From Mixta tenebrionis (GTDB lineage Bacteria > Pseudomonadota > Gammaproteobacteria > Enterobacterales > Enterobacteriaceae), in the NCBI RefSeq assembly GCF_006517625.1, contig NZ_VHQI01000008.1, positions 75,050-139,049 on the forward strand: a stretch of 64,000 nt of DNA. The letters are read 5' to 3'. Positions 54,309-63,314 of this stretch are shown here, one piece after another. Below the pieces are notes generated by a model. It ran no database searches, was not told where the DNA came from, and worked only from the letters and a program-made list of their open reading frames with translations. Position 1 is the stretch's first letter, and every line of letters starts with the position of its first letter. The translations under genes were made by a program, and so were the position numbers.

Positions 54309-55595
54309 TTAGCGCATGGCGCGACGCAGTATGCGCTCGGCCTGACGCTGGAAGTCAGCAGCGGCTTCTTCTACCGTTTTCTGCCCGTAGTCGATGTACT
54401 GCAGCGCGGTACCAAACTGGGCGACAATCTGCGGATCGTCAAAGTAAGGCGATACGGCGAGTTTGGTCGGCAGGGACTGGGCTAAACGCAGGCCCGCTAC
54501 CGCCGGATCGCTCTCGCTGACGGCGCCCGTTTCGGTCAGGTAGCCCCTGGCCGCCTTGCTCAGCGGTACGCCGCGCTCCAGACCCAGCGCTTCCACGCCA
54601 TCTTTGTTGTTAAGCAGGAAGTTGAGCAGTTTCGCGGCCGCTTCCGGCTGCTTAGTGGATTTACCGATAGAGAGCATCAGCGCAGGCTTGAAGAACAGCC
54701 CGGCATCCGTCGCGCCATCCAGCATCGGATAGCTACCCAGCTCCAGTTTGGCCGGCGGCTTCAGGTTATCGGAATATTTCTTGATGGTGGAGTTCCACAT
54801 ATAGGTGCCGCCCCACTCGCCCTGAATCCACGGCTTCATCTCATACATGTTGCTCTTGCCAAATGAGGCATAATATTTGGTGTCCGGCATCACGTGGCTG
54901 TCGATCAGCTTTTTATACATCTGGAAGAATTCAACCCACTGCTCTTTGCTGTAGCTGAATTTCTTCGCCTGTTCGTCAATGGCCGGAATATTATATTTCT
55001 GCACCATATAGGAGTTCAGCAGCGCCAGAGTATCCTGGTGCTCCAGCACTACCGGGTAATACTGCTTGCCGAGCTTGCTTTCAAACGTTTTGCCGGCCTC
55101 CATCAGCGCTTCCCAGGTTTGCGGATATTCAACGCCAGCCTTTTTCCAGACTTCATCGTTGAAGTAGAACACGCGCGCGGTGACGGAAACGGGGATACCG
55201 TTCAGTTTGCCGTTAACCGTGGTGGTCTGCAGCTCGGTCGCATCGAACTGGCTTAAATCGATCACGTCTTTCATTTTGTTCAGATCGTAAAAGCCGTCGC
55301 CGTTTTTAGAGAAGATCGGCAGCCAGTTCCAGTTGGTTTGCATTACGTCCGGCTCAGTCCCGCCGGCGATCTGAGTAGTCAGACGGGAAAGGTGACCATC
55401 CCAGCCGGTATATTCGGCCTTCACGTTGATATCCGGGTTCTGTTTGTGGAACTCTTCAATCGCTTTCAGCGTGACCTGATGGCGGCTGTTGCCGCCCCAC
55501 CATGACATGCGTAAATCAACATTCTTTGCCATAGACGGCAGCGCGGTAAGTCCCAAAGTGGCGGAGATTGCGGCGCTTAAAAGCACTTTTTTCAT
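54309..55595 (-). CDS. togB: Oligogalacturonide ABC importer, periplasmic binding protein TogB
   Basis: A 428-residue family-1 solute-binding protein. Signal peptide MKKVLLSAAISATLGLTALP...SMA; mature start KNVDLRMSWWGG. Sequence features ARVFYFNDEVWKKAGVEYPQTW and GEWGGTYMWNST fit oligogalacturonide binders of Dickeya and Yersinia. It captures di- and trigalacturonides in the periplasm for TogMN. Last Tog gene in the togM-togN-togA-togB order, 18 bases after togA. Confidence 0.94.
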   Translation of the reverse strand: MKKVLLSAAISATLGLTALPSMAKNVDLRMSWWGGNSRHQVTLKAIEEFHKQNPDINVKAEYTGWDGHLSRLTTQIAGGTEPDVMQTNWNWLPIFSKNGDGFYDLNKMKDVIDLSQFDATELQTTTVNGKLNGIPVSVTARVFYFNDEVWKKAGVEYPQTWEALMEAGKTFESKLGKQYYPVVLEHQDTLALLNSYMVQKYNIPAIDEQAKKFSYSKEQWVEFFQMYKKLIDSHVMPDTKYYASFGKSNMYEMKPWIQGEWGGTYMWNSTIKKYSDNLKPPAKLELGSYPMLDGATDAGLFFKPALMLSIGKSTKQPEAAAKLLNFLLNNKDGVEALGLERGVPLSKAARGYLTETGAVSESDPAVAGLRLAQSLPTKLAVSPYFDDPQIVAQFGTALQYIDYGQKTVEEAAADFQRQAERILRRAMR

Positions 55596-55612
55596 AATAA
55601 TACTCCAGTAGG

Positions 55613-56740
55613 TTACAGAGAGATGTTCTGCTCGGTTTTCGCGTCAAAGATATGACATTTATTCATATCAAATCTGAAATAGACCCGACGATTAAGCCCT
55701 TTAGCAATCATAGGCTTAGCTTCATCTGACGGAATTCGCGCCGTCAGTTCATAGTCCGCCACTTTCAGGTAGATAAAGAACTCATGGCCCATGTTTTCCA
55801 CGCGGACCATCTCGCCGCTGCAGCCGCCTTCAGCAAAAGGCTCATCCGCTACCGAAACGAATTCCGGGCGCACGCCGTAAAATACGTCCTGTCCTTTATG
55901 ATCGAGCACTTTCTCCTGCTTGCTGGCTGACAGCGGCATCGTTTCGTTGCCGATAGTCAGATGCAGACGCCCGTCATGCTCCACCAGTTTTGAGGTGCGG
56001 ATGTTCATTTCCGGCGCGCCGATAAAGCCCGCCACGAACATATTTTTCGGCTTGTGATACAGATTGTCCGGGGTATCCACCTGCATGATGTGGCCCAGCT
56101 TCATTACGCAGATTCTGTCGCCCATGGTCATCGCTTCGGTCTGATCGTGGGTAACATAAACGGTGGTCGCAGGCTTACCGGATTTCTTCAGCTGCTTATG
56201 CAGATCGGAGATGCGGATACGCATCGAGGCGCGCAGTTTGGCGTCAAGGTTAGAGAGCGGTTCGTCGAACAGGAACACGTCCGGTTTCTTCACGATGGCG
56301 CGGCCTACCGCGACGCGCTGCGCCTGACCGCCGGAGAGCTGGCGCGGCAGACGATCCATCAGCTCTTCCAGCTCAAGGATTTTGGCCGCTTCGTTAACCT
56401 GCTGTTCAATCTGATCTTTCGGCAGCTTGCTCAGCTTGAGGCCGAAGGCCAGGTTTTCCCGTACGGTCATATGCGGGTAGAGCGCATAGTTCTGGAACAC
56501 CATCGCAATGCCGCGCTCTTTCGGCGCCAGGTTGTTAACGATCTTATCGCCGATGCGTACTTCACCGCCGCTGATGGTTTCCAGACCGGCCAGCATACGC
56601 AGAGTGGTGGATTTGGCGCAGCCGGACGGGCCGACGATGACCATAAACTCACCTTCTGCGATTTTCAGGTCGATACCATGTACCGCTTTGAAGCCGTTGG
56701 AGTAAACTTTTTCCAGTTTGTTGAAAATAACTTCAGCCAT
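55613..56740 (-). CDS. togA: Oligogalacturonide ABC importer ATPase TogA
   Basis: A 375-residue MalK/UgpC-type ATPase: nucleotide-binding domain 1-240 and a C-terminal regulatory OB-fold domain. Walker A is GPSGCAKS (residues 37-44), with Ala where Gly is usual; signature LSGGQAQRVAVGRA, Walker B VFLFDEPLSNLDA, switch His in VYVTHDQTEAM. It energises the TogMN channel and may also serve other carbohydrate importers. Twelve bases after togN. Confidence 0.95.
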   Translation of the reverse strand: MAEVIFNKLEKVYSNGFKAVHGIDLKIAEGEFMVIVGPSGCAKSTTLRMLAGLETISGGEVRIGDKIVNNLAPKERGIAMVFQNYALYPHMTVRENLAFGLKLSKLPKDQIEQQVNEAAKILELEELMDRLPRQLSGGQAQRVAVGRAIVKKPDVFLFDEPLSNLDAKLRASMRIRISDLHKQLKKSGKPATTVYVTHDQTEAMTMGDRICVMKLGHIMQVDTPDNLYHKPKNMFVAGFIGAPEMNIRTSKLVEHDGRLHLTIGNETMPLSASKQEKVLDHKGQDVFYGVRPEFVSVADEPFAEGGCSGEMVRVENMGHEFFIYLKVADYELTARIPSDEAKPMIAKGLNRRVYFRFDMNKCHIFDAKTEQNISL

Positions 56741-56752
56741 GATATTTCCCTC

Positions 56753-57661
56753 TTAACCTTTAATTCCGCTGCTGGTAACGCCCTGTACGAAGTGACGCTG
56801 CGCCAGGAAGAACACGATGATGGATGGCAGAATGGAGATGCTCGCCATTGCCAGAATTTCGTTCCACGGCGCACCTTCGGTGACGTCGATGGACATTTTA
56901 AGAGCCAGTGCAATCGGGTACTTATCCACGCTGTAGACATAGATCAGCGGGCCGATAAAGTCGTTCATTGACCACATGAACTGGAACAGCGCGACAGAGA
57001 TGATGGCTGGTTTCAGAATCGGCACCACCACGTACCAGAGCACCTGAAAAGAGTTACAGCCGTCAATCTGCGCCGCCTCTTCCATATCACGCGGTACGCC
57101 GCGCAGGAACTGGATCAGCATGAAGACGAAGAACCCTTGCGTGGCGAAGGCCAGCGGCAGATAGAGCGGCAGATAGCTGTCCAGCATGCCCATTTCACGG
57201 AACATCAGGTACTGAGGAATCAGCAGTACGGTGCTCGGCAGCAGCATGGTGGTGATCAGCGTCGCGAACCAGAATTTCTTCCACGGAATCTCGAAGCGGG
57301 CGAAGCCGTACGCCACGATGGTGGAGGAGATAATGGTCAGGATCACTTTGGGAATCACATACTTGAAGGTATTCAGCATGTAATGCCCGAAGTTGTATTC
57401 GGTGCCGGTTTTCCAGCCGTTAATAAACCCTTCCCAGGTAGCGTGGGCCGGCCACAGGCTCATGGTGGAGAAGATCTCATGGTTCGGCTTGAACGATGCC
57501 GAGAACATCCATGCCAGCGGGTAAAGCATCAGCAGACCGACGATCAACAGCACGATGTAACGAATGGTCCGGCTAATTTTTTCACGACGCATGGTACGGG
57601 CAACTTCACGTTCCGCTACTTCCATTGCTGTCGACAGTTGACTTTGCTGGATATCAGCCAT
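56753..57661 (-). CDS. togN: Oligogalacturonide ABC importer permease TogN
   Basis: A 302-residue MalG-type permease. About six membrane segments; the cytoplasmic EAA loop is EEAAQIDGCNSFQVLWYVVVPIL (seen as EEAAQIDGCNSF). I placed the start at 57661 (MADIQQSQ), overlapping togM by eight bases; an upstream in-frame start at 57739 lies well inside togM and has no ribosome site. Confidence 0.94.
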   Translation of the reverse strand: MADIQQSQLSTAMEVAEREVARTMRREKISRTIRYIVLLIVGLLMLYPLAWMFSASFKPNHEIFSTMSLWPAHATWEGFINGWKTGTEYNFGHYMLNTFKYVIPKVILTIISSTIVAYGFARFEIPWKKFWFATLITTMLLPSTVLLIPQYLMFREMGMLDSYLPLYLPLAFATQGFFVFMLIQFLRGVPRDMEEAAQIDGCNSFQVLWYVVVPILKPAIISVALFQFMWSMNDFIGPLIYVYSVDKYPIALALKMSIDVTEGAPWNEILAMASISILPSIIVFFLAQRHFVQGVTSSGIKG

Positions 57662-58544
57662 TTTTGCCTCCCTTATCTGCGGAGTAGAACACCCAGTATT
57701 TCGATGATTTAAAGGAAATAGCGGCAAACACGGCGACAACCAGGAACAACACCCAGGCCAGCGCAGCGCCGTAGCCCATGTCGAAGTACTTGAACGCGGT
57801 ATCGTAGATGTAGAGCGAGAACAGGTAAGTTGAGTAAGTCGGGCCGCCGCCGGTAATGACGTACGGACCGGTAAACTCCTGGAACGCCTGGGTGGTCTGC
57901 ATAATAAAGTTGAAGAAGATCACCGGCGTAATCAGCGGTACGGTCACTTTCAGGAACATCTGCCACTTAGAGGCGCCGTCAATCATTGCCGCTTCATACT
58001 GAGACTGCGGCACGTTTTGCAGCGCGGCGAGGAAGATCACCATCGCAGAGCCAAACTGCCATACGCGCAGCAGGGTAACGGACATCAGCGCCAGCGACGG
58101 CTCGCCCAGCCAGTTGACCGGATCAAAACCCAGCACGCCGATAAAGTTGTTCAGCAAACCATCGATAGCAAACAGCGCACGCCACAGCACGGCGATAGCT
58201 ACAGAGCTGCCGAGGATGGAAGGAATGTAGTAAGCGGTACGGAAAAAGCCGATGCCGCGCAGTTTAAAGTTCAGGACGAAAGCAATACCCAGCGCGAAGG
58301 CCAGCTTCAGCGGAATCGTCAGGAATACATAGGCAAAGGTTACGCCCATCGATTTCCAGAAGAGCGCATCTTCGGCCAGCATGTAGCGATAGTTTTCAAT
58401 GCCGTTAAATTGCGGCGGACTCATCAGATCGTAATCAGTAAAACTGAGGAAGAACGATGAAACGAAAGGGAAAGCCGTAAAGAGAATCAACCCAATAATA
58501 TAGGGTGATATCCAGGCTAGCCCCAGGAGTTTGTTTTCATTCAT
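57654..58544 (-). CDS. togM: Oligogalacturonide ABC importer permease TogM
   Basis: A 296-residue MalF-type permease with six membrane segments. EAA loop YEAAMIDGASKWQMFLKVTVPL (seen as YEAAMIDGASKWQ). MNENKLLGLAWISPYIIGL matches the family N-terminus. First gene of the importer operon; KdgR-type boxes lie 200-290 bases upstream. Confidence 0.95.
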   Translation of the reverse strand: MNENKLLGLAWISPYIIGLILFTAFPFVSSFFLSFTDYDLMSPPQFNGIENYRYMLAEDALFWKSMGVTFAYVFLTIPLKLAFALGIAFVLNFKLRGIGFFRTAYYIPSILGSSVAIAVLWRALFAIDGLLNNFIGVLGFDPVNWLGEPSLALMSVTLLRVWQFGSAMVIFLAALQNVPQSQYEAAMIDGASKWQMFLKVTVPLITPVIFFNFIMQTTQAFQEFTGPYVITGGGPTYSTYLFSLYIYDTAFKYFDMGYGAALAWVLFLVVAVFAAISFKSSKYWVFYSADKGGKNG

Positions 58545-58747
58545 ACATACCTACCTGGCAAACAAGTTTGTTAATGGATTCGGTAATGAAGCAGCTCCGT
58601 ACGGTCACAGCGGAGAGCTACGGTATCTGGTGGCGGCTTGCCATGCGGCGATTCCCCATAACGTGTTGAAACAAAAAGCGAAATGATGCGGATCCCATCT
58701 AACTCAGATTCCGTTTCATATTTTTTGTCGCTTTGGCATTAATTTAT

Positions 58748-58837
58748 AAAACGTCGTTTTAATTTTATTTTATTGCTATTTGTTTCCACGTCATTCAAAT
58801 CATGACAGAAGTGTGATCCACGTCGAAACGCTGTTTC
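58748..58837. promoter_or_regulatory. KdgR-type boxes upstream of the tog operon
   Basis: AAAACGTCGTTTT (58748-58760) and GAAACGCTGTTTC (58825-58837), both full matches to RAAACNNNGTTTY or its A/T variant. They lie in a long leader before togM. Confidence 0.78.
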
Positions 58838-59842
58838 AAAAATATGAGGGGGGCGGCATTTTTGCTACCGGACTATTGAGTCCGGCGCAAAAAGCGAGGC
58901 AATAAAAAAGTGTTTCCCCGCGCTGAGAGCGCCGGATTTATTGCTGCCGAACGTCGCTTCTATTAACAGAAAGATAAAAAAAATGCCCCATCGGACAAAA
59001 CTTATGCCGGTAAATGCGCATCGACGCCGGTTATTTAGCCGTACCGGCTGGCAGTGTTTGCTGATGTAGACCGCAGCGGTAAATTTATCGCCGGAAATAA
59101 TAGCGTTAATGGCATCGTTTTCCCTGATAGATAAAACCCTGCCGGGAATCCGCTTCAGTAAAATTGCTCATCGCCAGGCGGGGCGACTGAAGATTAATAG
59201 TTTACCATAATGAATCTATGACCTGCTGCCCGACAAACAGTAAAGCCGGGCTTATAACAACAGGCGGTTGAACCTGCCAGCAAGTTTAACGGTAGTTTAT
59301 TTATCCCCCGATAGCTATGGCATGGATCACTAACCAGGACAATCCTTACATCAAACTAAAAAAGCTTTCGACTTAATCAGCAAACAGAATAAAGAAATCC
59401 AGTTAACCTTATGATTTAAAAGAAAATATTTGGATAAGACTATCTTTATGGCGGGCACATAACTTATTTAAACGGCGAAATAAAAATTTGAGATCTGCAA
59501 CTCAAAACAGCATTTCATTTTGTGTAAAATTCCTTTCCAAGATTTACAGAGCGAAAACTTTACCATAAACCAGGGTGACAATACCTAATGGGAAGGTTCC
59601 AGCATAATAACGCTACAGGGTTCAGATAACCAGCCTTACTGCTGCTGCGCAGCGCGCCGCCAGCCGTAACCAGAAAAGTTATTACTGTCTGCCTGATAAG
59701 CAAACGGCGGCAGCCTGCCCGGCGTTATTCGGTTCCTTAAAAGAAATTAAAAATCAGTTCTTATTTTTATAAACAAATAAACATTCTCTGCAGCAAAGCC
59801 GGGAAAACATTTTACACTTGAACTCTATAATAAGAGGTTTAT
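58838..59842. other. One-kilobase intergenic region between tog and kdgM
   Basis: No intact gene. Two short broken frames hint at old coding sequence: on the minus strand near 59020-59171 (MSNFTEADSRQGFIYQG, then a frameshift to DAINAIISGDKFTAAVYIS), and on the plus strand near 59323-59420 (MAWITNQDNPYIKLKK, then a shift to AFDLISKQNKEIQL). I recognise neither. The right end holds the kdgM promoter. Confidence 0.4.
59504..59516. promoter_or_regulatory. KdgR-type box upstream of kdgM
   Basis: AAAACAGCATTTC, one mismatch from RAAACNNNGTTTY, embedded in TCAAAAC...TTTCATTTTGTG. It lies about 330 bases before the kdgM start. Confidence 0.55.
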
Positions 59843-60544
59843 ATGTTGCGCTCACTGTTATTGATTACTATCCCTGTAATGAGTTTTGCCGCGCAGGCGG
59901 TTACGATTGATTACCGTCATGAAATGAATGACAGCGGAGGTAATAATCATAAAGACAGACTGTTGTTGTCTCACCGTTTCGCCAATGGATTCGGACTTTC
60001 ACTGGAAGGGAAATGGAAAGGCACGCAGAACAAAGATAAAGCCTATCATGAAACCGCCAGTAACGGCACCGAAGTGGTTGCCAGCTACGTTCATAAGATC
60101 GATCCCACTTTCCAGATCGAGCCGGGCTTCTCGCTGGGCAGCGGCTCTTCATCCAATAACTATCGCCCTTATCTGCGTGGTAAAGCGAATATTACCAGCG
60201 ATTTCAGCACCTCGCTGCGCTACCGCCCTTACTATAAGCGCAACACCGCTAACATCGGCACTAAAAAGGATACTACCGAGAAAGGTTATAACCTGACCAT
60301 GGTTTTATCCTATAAATTCCTGCAAAACTATCAGCTTGATTATGAAATTGATTATAAAAAAGCAACCTCTGACGGCGTGATCATTGCCAACAATAAGAAC
60401 GAAGACTGGACCCACGATTTCAAATTAACCTATAAGCTCGATAAAAACTGGGCGCCTTATGCGGCCATCGGTAACGTTTCAGGTAACAAGCTGACCGATG
60501 AAAGGCAGACCCGCTACCGCGTCGGCGTGAAATACTCTTTCTAA
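59843..60544 (+). CDS. kdgM: KdgM-family oligogalacturonate-specific porin
   Basis: A 233-residue outer-membrane porin. Signal peptide MLRSLLLITIPVMSFAAQA, mature start VTIDYRHEMNDSG; alternating basic/hydrophobic strands (RLLLSHRFANGFGLSLEGKW, SLRYRPYYKRN) give a 12-strand barrel lined with Arg/Lys, suited to acidic oligogalacturonides; it ends in Phe (GVKYSF). KdgM and KdgN exist in Dickeya; which this is cannot be settled. It lets pectin oligomers into the periplasm, where the following lyase and TogB act. 65 bases before the lyase gene. Confidence 0.93.
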   Translation: MLRSLLLITIPVMSFAAQAVTIDYRHEMNDSGGNNHKDRLLLSHRFANGFGLSLEGKWKGTQNKDKAYHETASNGTEVVASYVHKIDPTFQIEPGFSLGSGSSSNNYRPYLRGKANITSDFSTSLRYRPYYKRNTANIGTKKDTTEKGYNLTMVLSYKFLQNYQLDYEIDYKKATSDGVIIANNKNEDWTHDFKLTYKLDKNWAPYAAIGNVSGNKLTDERQTRYRVGVKYSF

Positions 60545-60557
60545 TCAACCACCTGTC

Positions 60558-60590
60558 AAAAAGCTGAGCGTAAAAAACGGCTCGGCTTTT
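60558..60590 (+). terminator. Hairpin between kdgM and the lyase gene
   Basis: AAAAGCTGAGC pairs with GCTCGGCTTTT at 10 of 11 positions. It is a weak terminator or an attenuator giving more porin than lyase message. Confidence 0.65.
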
Positions 60591-60609
60591 CCTGTTACGT
60601 ATGAGGTAA

Positions 60610-62322
60610 ATGATGAAACTATCTGGTTTAGCGGTGATAGTGAGTTTATTTAGCATCTTCCCGCACTATTCACAGGCACAGGAGAGTTTGCGCCTTAACA
60701 GCGTTAAGGAATTCGCAGACGCGGTAATCAGTAAAGGAAAAAGTAACGTCCATCCGCAGGCTCCGCTGCTTGCCGATGGCATCGATCCACGAACCGGCAA
60801 GCAGATGGAGTGGATTTTTCCTGACGGCAAAGTCGCGGTACTGTCAAATTTCTCTGCGCAGCAAAACTTTATGCGCGTGCTGGTAGGTTTAAGCAACCTG
60901 ACCGGCGATGAAAAATATAAACAGCTGGCCGAAGATAACGTTCGCTACTATTTCAATCACTACCAGGATGAAAGCGGCCTGTTGTTATGGGGCGGCCACC
61001 GGTTCGTCGATCTGAATACGCTGCAGCCGGAAGGCCCCAGCGAAAAAGAGCAGGTTCATGAGCTAAAAAACGCTTATCCCTGGTACGATCTGATGTTCTC
61101 AGTGGATAAGCAGGCCACGGTGAAATTTATCCGCGCGTTCTGGAATGCGCACGTTTACGACTGGAAAATTCTTGAAACCAGCCGCCACGGCGAATATGGC
61201 AAAGCGCAAGGGAAGCTGTGGGACAACGCATTTGAGCAACAGCCGCCGTTTTTCGCGACGAAAGGGCTGAGCTTCCTTAACGCCGGCAATGACCTGATCT
61301 ATTCCGCCTCGATGTTATATAAGTACAACCATGAAGACGGGGCGCTGGTTTGGGCTAAACGCCTTGCGGAACAGTATGTTCTGCCAAGAGATAAGAAAAC
61401 CGGCCTCGGCGTTTACCAGTTTACCCAGGCGCTGAAACGGGCTGAAACCACCGACGACGGCGATACCCATTCAAAATATGGCGATCGCGCCCAGCGACAG
61501 TTCGGCCCTGAATTCGGCCCTGACGCGCTGGAAGGCAATATGATGCTGAAAGGCAGAACGAGTACGCTGTACTCGGAAAATGCCCTGATGCAGCTGGCGC
61601 TGGCTAAATCGCTGGGTAAAGATGGGGAAGACATTAAAAAATGGACGCTTGATGGTTTGATCGCCTTTGCCAACTGGGCATACGATGAAGACAGCAATAC
61701 GTTCCGTCCTATGCTGGCCAACGGCAGCGATCTTTCCGGCTATGTCCTGAAACGCGACGGCTACTATGGCAAAAAAGGGAAAGTGCTGACGCCCTACCCC
61801 GCCGGCAATGAGTTTCTGCTCTCCTACGCCAGGGCCTGGACGCTTGATGCTAACCCGCAGCTGTGGAAGGTGGCGCGCGGTATCGCCAAAGGACAGGATC
61901 TTGGTGATATCGGCGAACCCGGCGGCGCCAACAGCAAGCTGAACATGGCGACCAGTAATAAAGAGCCCTATGCGATTTTTGCGCTGATTGACCTCTGGCA
62001 ATCAAGCGGTCAGAAAGGCTATCTGGAACTGGCGGATAAAATCGCTCAGAACATCATCTCAACCCAGCGCATTAACGGTTTCTTTATCGACGATCCGCAA
62101 TATATCTATGCCAATATCGATCATATTGCGCCATATGCGCTGCTGGCGCTTGAAGCCGCCTGGCAGAACAAGCCCGATGCCGTGGCGCCCTTCCTTAACG
62201 GCGCCGGCTTTACGGAAGGCGCCTATCGTCTGCAGGATGGCAGCATTCGCTATTCCACCCGCGATGATGAGCTGTTCAAATTAAAGCCTGGCGAAATGCT
62301 TAAGCCTAACGGTAAACGTTAA
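60610..62322 (+). CDS. pelY: Periplasmic pectate lyase, family PL2
   Basis: A 570-residue PL2 pectate lyase. Signal peptide MMKLSGLAVIVSLFSIFPHYSQA, then the alpha/alpha-toroid fold of PL2: EWIFPDGKVAVLSNFSAQQNFMR (part), LLWGGHRFVDL, ETSRHGEYGKA and YAIFALIDLWQ. Length matches periplasmic Yersinia PelY (about 570); cytoplasmic PelW of Dickeya lacks the signal peptide. It cleaves short polygalacturonate, releasing dimers for TogB. Likely co-transcribed with kdgM; strong terminator follows. Confidence 0.92.
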   Translation: MMKLSGLAVIVSLFSIFPHYSQAQESLRLNSVKEFADAVISKGKSNVHPQAPLLADGIDPRTGKQMEWIFPDGKVAVLSNFSAQQNFMRVLVGLSNLTGDEKYKQLAEDNVRYYFNHYQDESGLLLWGGHRFVDLNTLQPEGPSEKEQVHELKNAYPWYDLMFSVDKQATVKFIRAFWNAHVYDWKILETSRHGEYGKAQGKLWDNAFEQQPPFFATKGLSFLNAGNDLIYSASMLYKYNHEDGALVWAKRLAEQYVLPRDKKTGLGVYQFTQALKRAETTDDGDTHSKYGDRAQRQFGPEFGPDALEGNMMLKGRTSTLYSENALMQLALAKSLGKDGEDIKKWTLDGLIAFANWAYDEDSNTFRPMLANGSDLSGYVLKRDGYYGKKGKVLTPYPAGNEFLLSYARAWTLDANPQLWKVARGIAKGQDLGDIGEPGGANSKLNMATSNKEPYAIFALIDLWQSSGQKGYLELADKIAQNIISTQRINGFFIDDPQYIYANIDHIAPYALLALEAAWQNKPDAVAPFLNGAGFTEGAYRLQDGSIRYSTRDDELFKLKPGEMLKPNGKR

Positions 62323-62333
62323 TTTTTCGCAGC

Positions 62334-62367
62334 AAAAAGGCAGGATGATCGCATCCTGCCTTTTTTA
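62334..62367 (+). terminator. Intrinsic terminator of the kdgM-pelY unit
   Basis: Stem AAAAAGGCAGGATG / CATCCTGCCTTTTTT with a short loop. Confidence 0.94.
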
Positions 62368-62402
62368 TATGCGCGGTTAACAGAAGCGCCTGCCCTGGAT
62401 GA

Positions 62403-62627
62403 TTTCCACACGTTACCCGCTGCCGGCGAAAATGCGCTTCTTCGCTTATTTCCACGCATTATCCGCTGCCGGCGGGGCGCGCTTCTTCGCTTATTTCCAC
62501 GCATTATCCGCTGCCGGCGGGGCGCGCTTCTTCGCTTATTTCCACGCATTATCCGCTGCCGGCGGGGCGCGCTTCTTCGCTTATTTCCACGCGTTATCCG
62601 CTGCCGGCGAGAGAGCGCTTCTTCGCT
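62403..62627. repeat. Tandem 45-bp repeats, about five copies
   Basis: The word GCGCTTCTTCGC starts at 62434, 62479, 62524, 62569 and 62615 (period 45, last 46). Each unit contains CCGCTGCCGGCG. Since 45 is a multiple of three, both strands stay open through the array (plus strand repeat unit RFFAYFHALSAAGGA), but no ribosome site is seen. The array lies between pelY and the convergent regulator gene. Confidence 0.92.
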
Positions 62628-63175
62628 CAGGTAGCGCTATTCAGCGCGCCGCTACTGTACAGCACGCACAGCTCCTGAATGCTTTTTGTCCCGGTTCGCT
62701 TCATTAATCCGCTGCGCTGCACGCTTACGGTGCTGGGACTGACGCTACGCATGCTGGCAATCTCATCAATGGAATAGCCGCGTAGCGTTAAGCGCATTAT
62801 CTGCTGTTCTGCGCGAGTAAACTTAAACAGATTCTGCGTATCGCTTACCGCTGCGTTTTGCGCCTGCAGCGTCTCCATTACCGTCAGCGCCTGGCGCAGC
62901 TCGCTAACCGCTAACCGTTCGGAGAGGCACAGTATGGTCAGATCGGGATACAGGCGCTTCAGGATAGAGAAGTAACGATCCGGAGAGATAAAAATGGCGT
63001 AGTTATGAGGAGGATGCTGCGTCAGGTATGAAAACATCTCCGCAAGGTCCATTCCGGCGGTCACGTAAATACACAGATTTAACGGCGGAGAATAGCTACG
63101 GTGACGCTTCGCTATCTCGCGCATTATCGCTTTCACTCCACAAATGTAAAAAGAGTCCTTCCCAAAGACATTCAT
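62627..63175 (-). CDS. LuxR-family transcription regulator
   Basis: A 182-residue regulator. The C-terminal quarter is a LuxR/FixJ helix-turn-helix: FTRAEQQIMRLTLRGYSIDEIASMRSVSPSTVSVQRSGLMKR (cited in part: YSIDEIASMRSVSPSTVSVQ). The N-terminal 110 residues resemble a receiver-like fold of the RcsA/BglJ/GadE type (VFGKDSFYICGVKAIM) but lack the phosphorylatable Asp triad, so it is probably not a classical response regulator. Its promoter carries the KdgR box and CRP-like site also found before ogl, which places it in the pectin regulon. Targets unknown. Confidence 0.87.
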   Translation of the reverse strand: MNVFGKDSFYICGVKAIMREIAKRHRSYSPPLNLCIYVTAGMDLAEMFSYLTQHPPHNYAIFISPDRYFSILKRLYPDLTILCLSERLAVSELRQALTVMETLQAQNAAVSDTQNLFKFTRAEQQIMRLTLRGYSIDEIASMRSVSPSTVSVQRSGLMKRTGTKSIQELCVLYSSGALNSAT

Positions 63176-63259
63176 ACATTCTCCCAGAGATAAAGGCTTT
63201 TTTCTTTTTAGTTTTCAGAAGCAAAGATACGCACCGCTCCTTTTTAAAATAATTTCATT

Positions 63260-63314
63260 AATTTATCAAAACATCGTTTCATAATGTGTGATGATTGACA
63301 CATTTTGTGACAGG
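63260..63314. promoter_or_regulatory. KdgR box and CRP-like site upstream of the LuxR-type gene
   Basis: AAAACATCGTTTC (63268-63280) and TGTGATGATTGACACA (63287-63302; four of five bases of the second CRP half match). 46 of 55 bases are identical to the block at 51601-51655, in the same orientation relative to its gene and at a similar distance (about 85 bases). Confidence 0.78.

Noticed and set aside
62399-62707. Plus-strand 102-codon frame through the 45-bp repeats
   Set aside because: No ribosome site, runs into the antisense of the LuxR-type gene, and composition is explained by the repeat.
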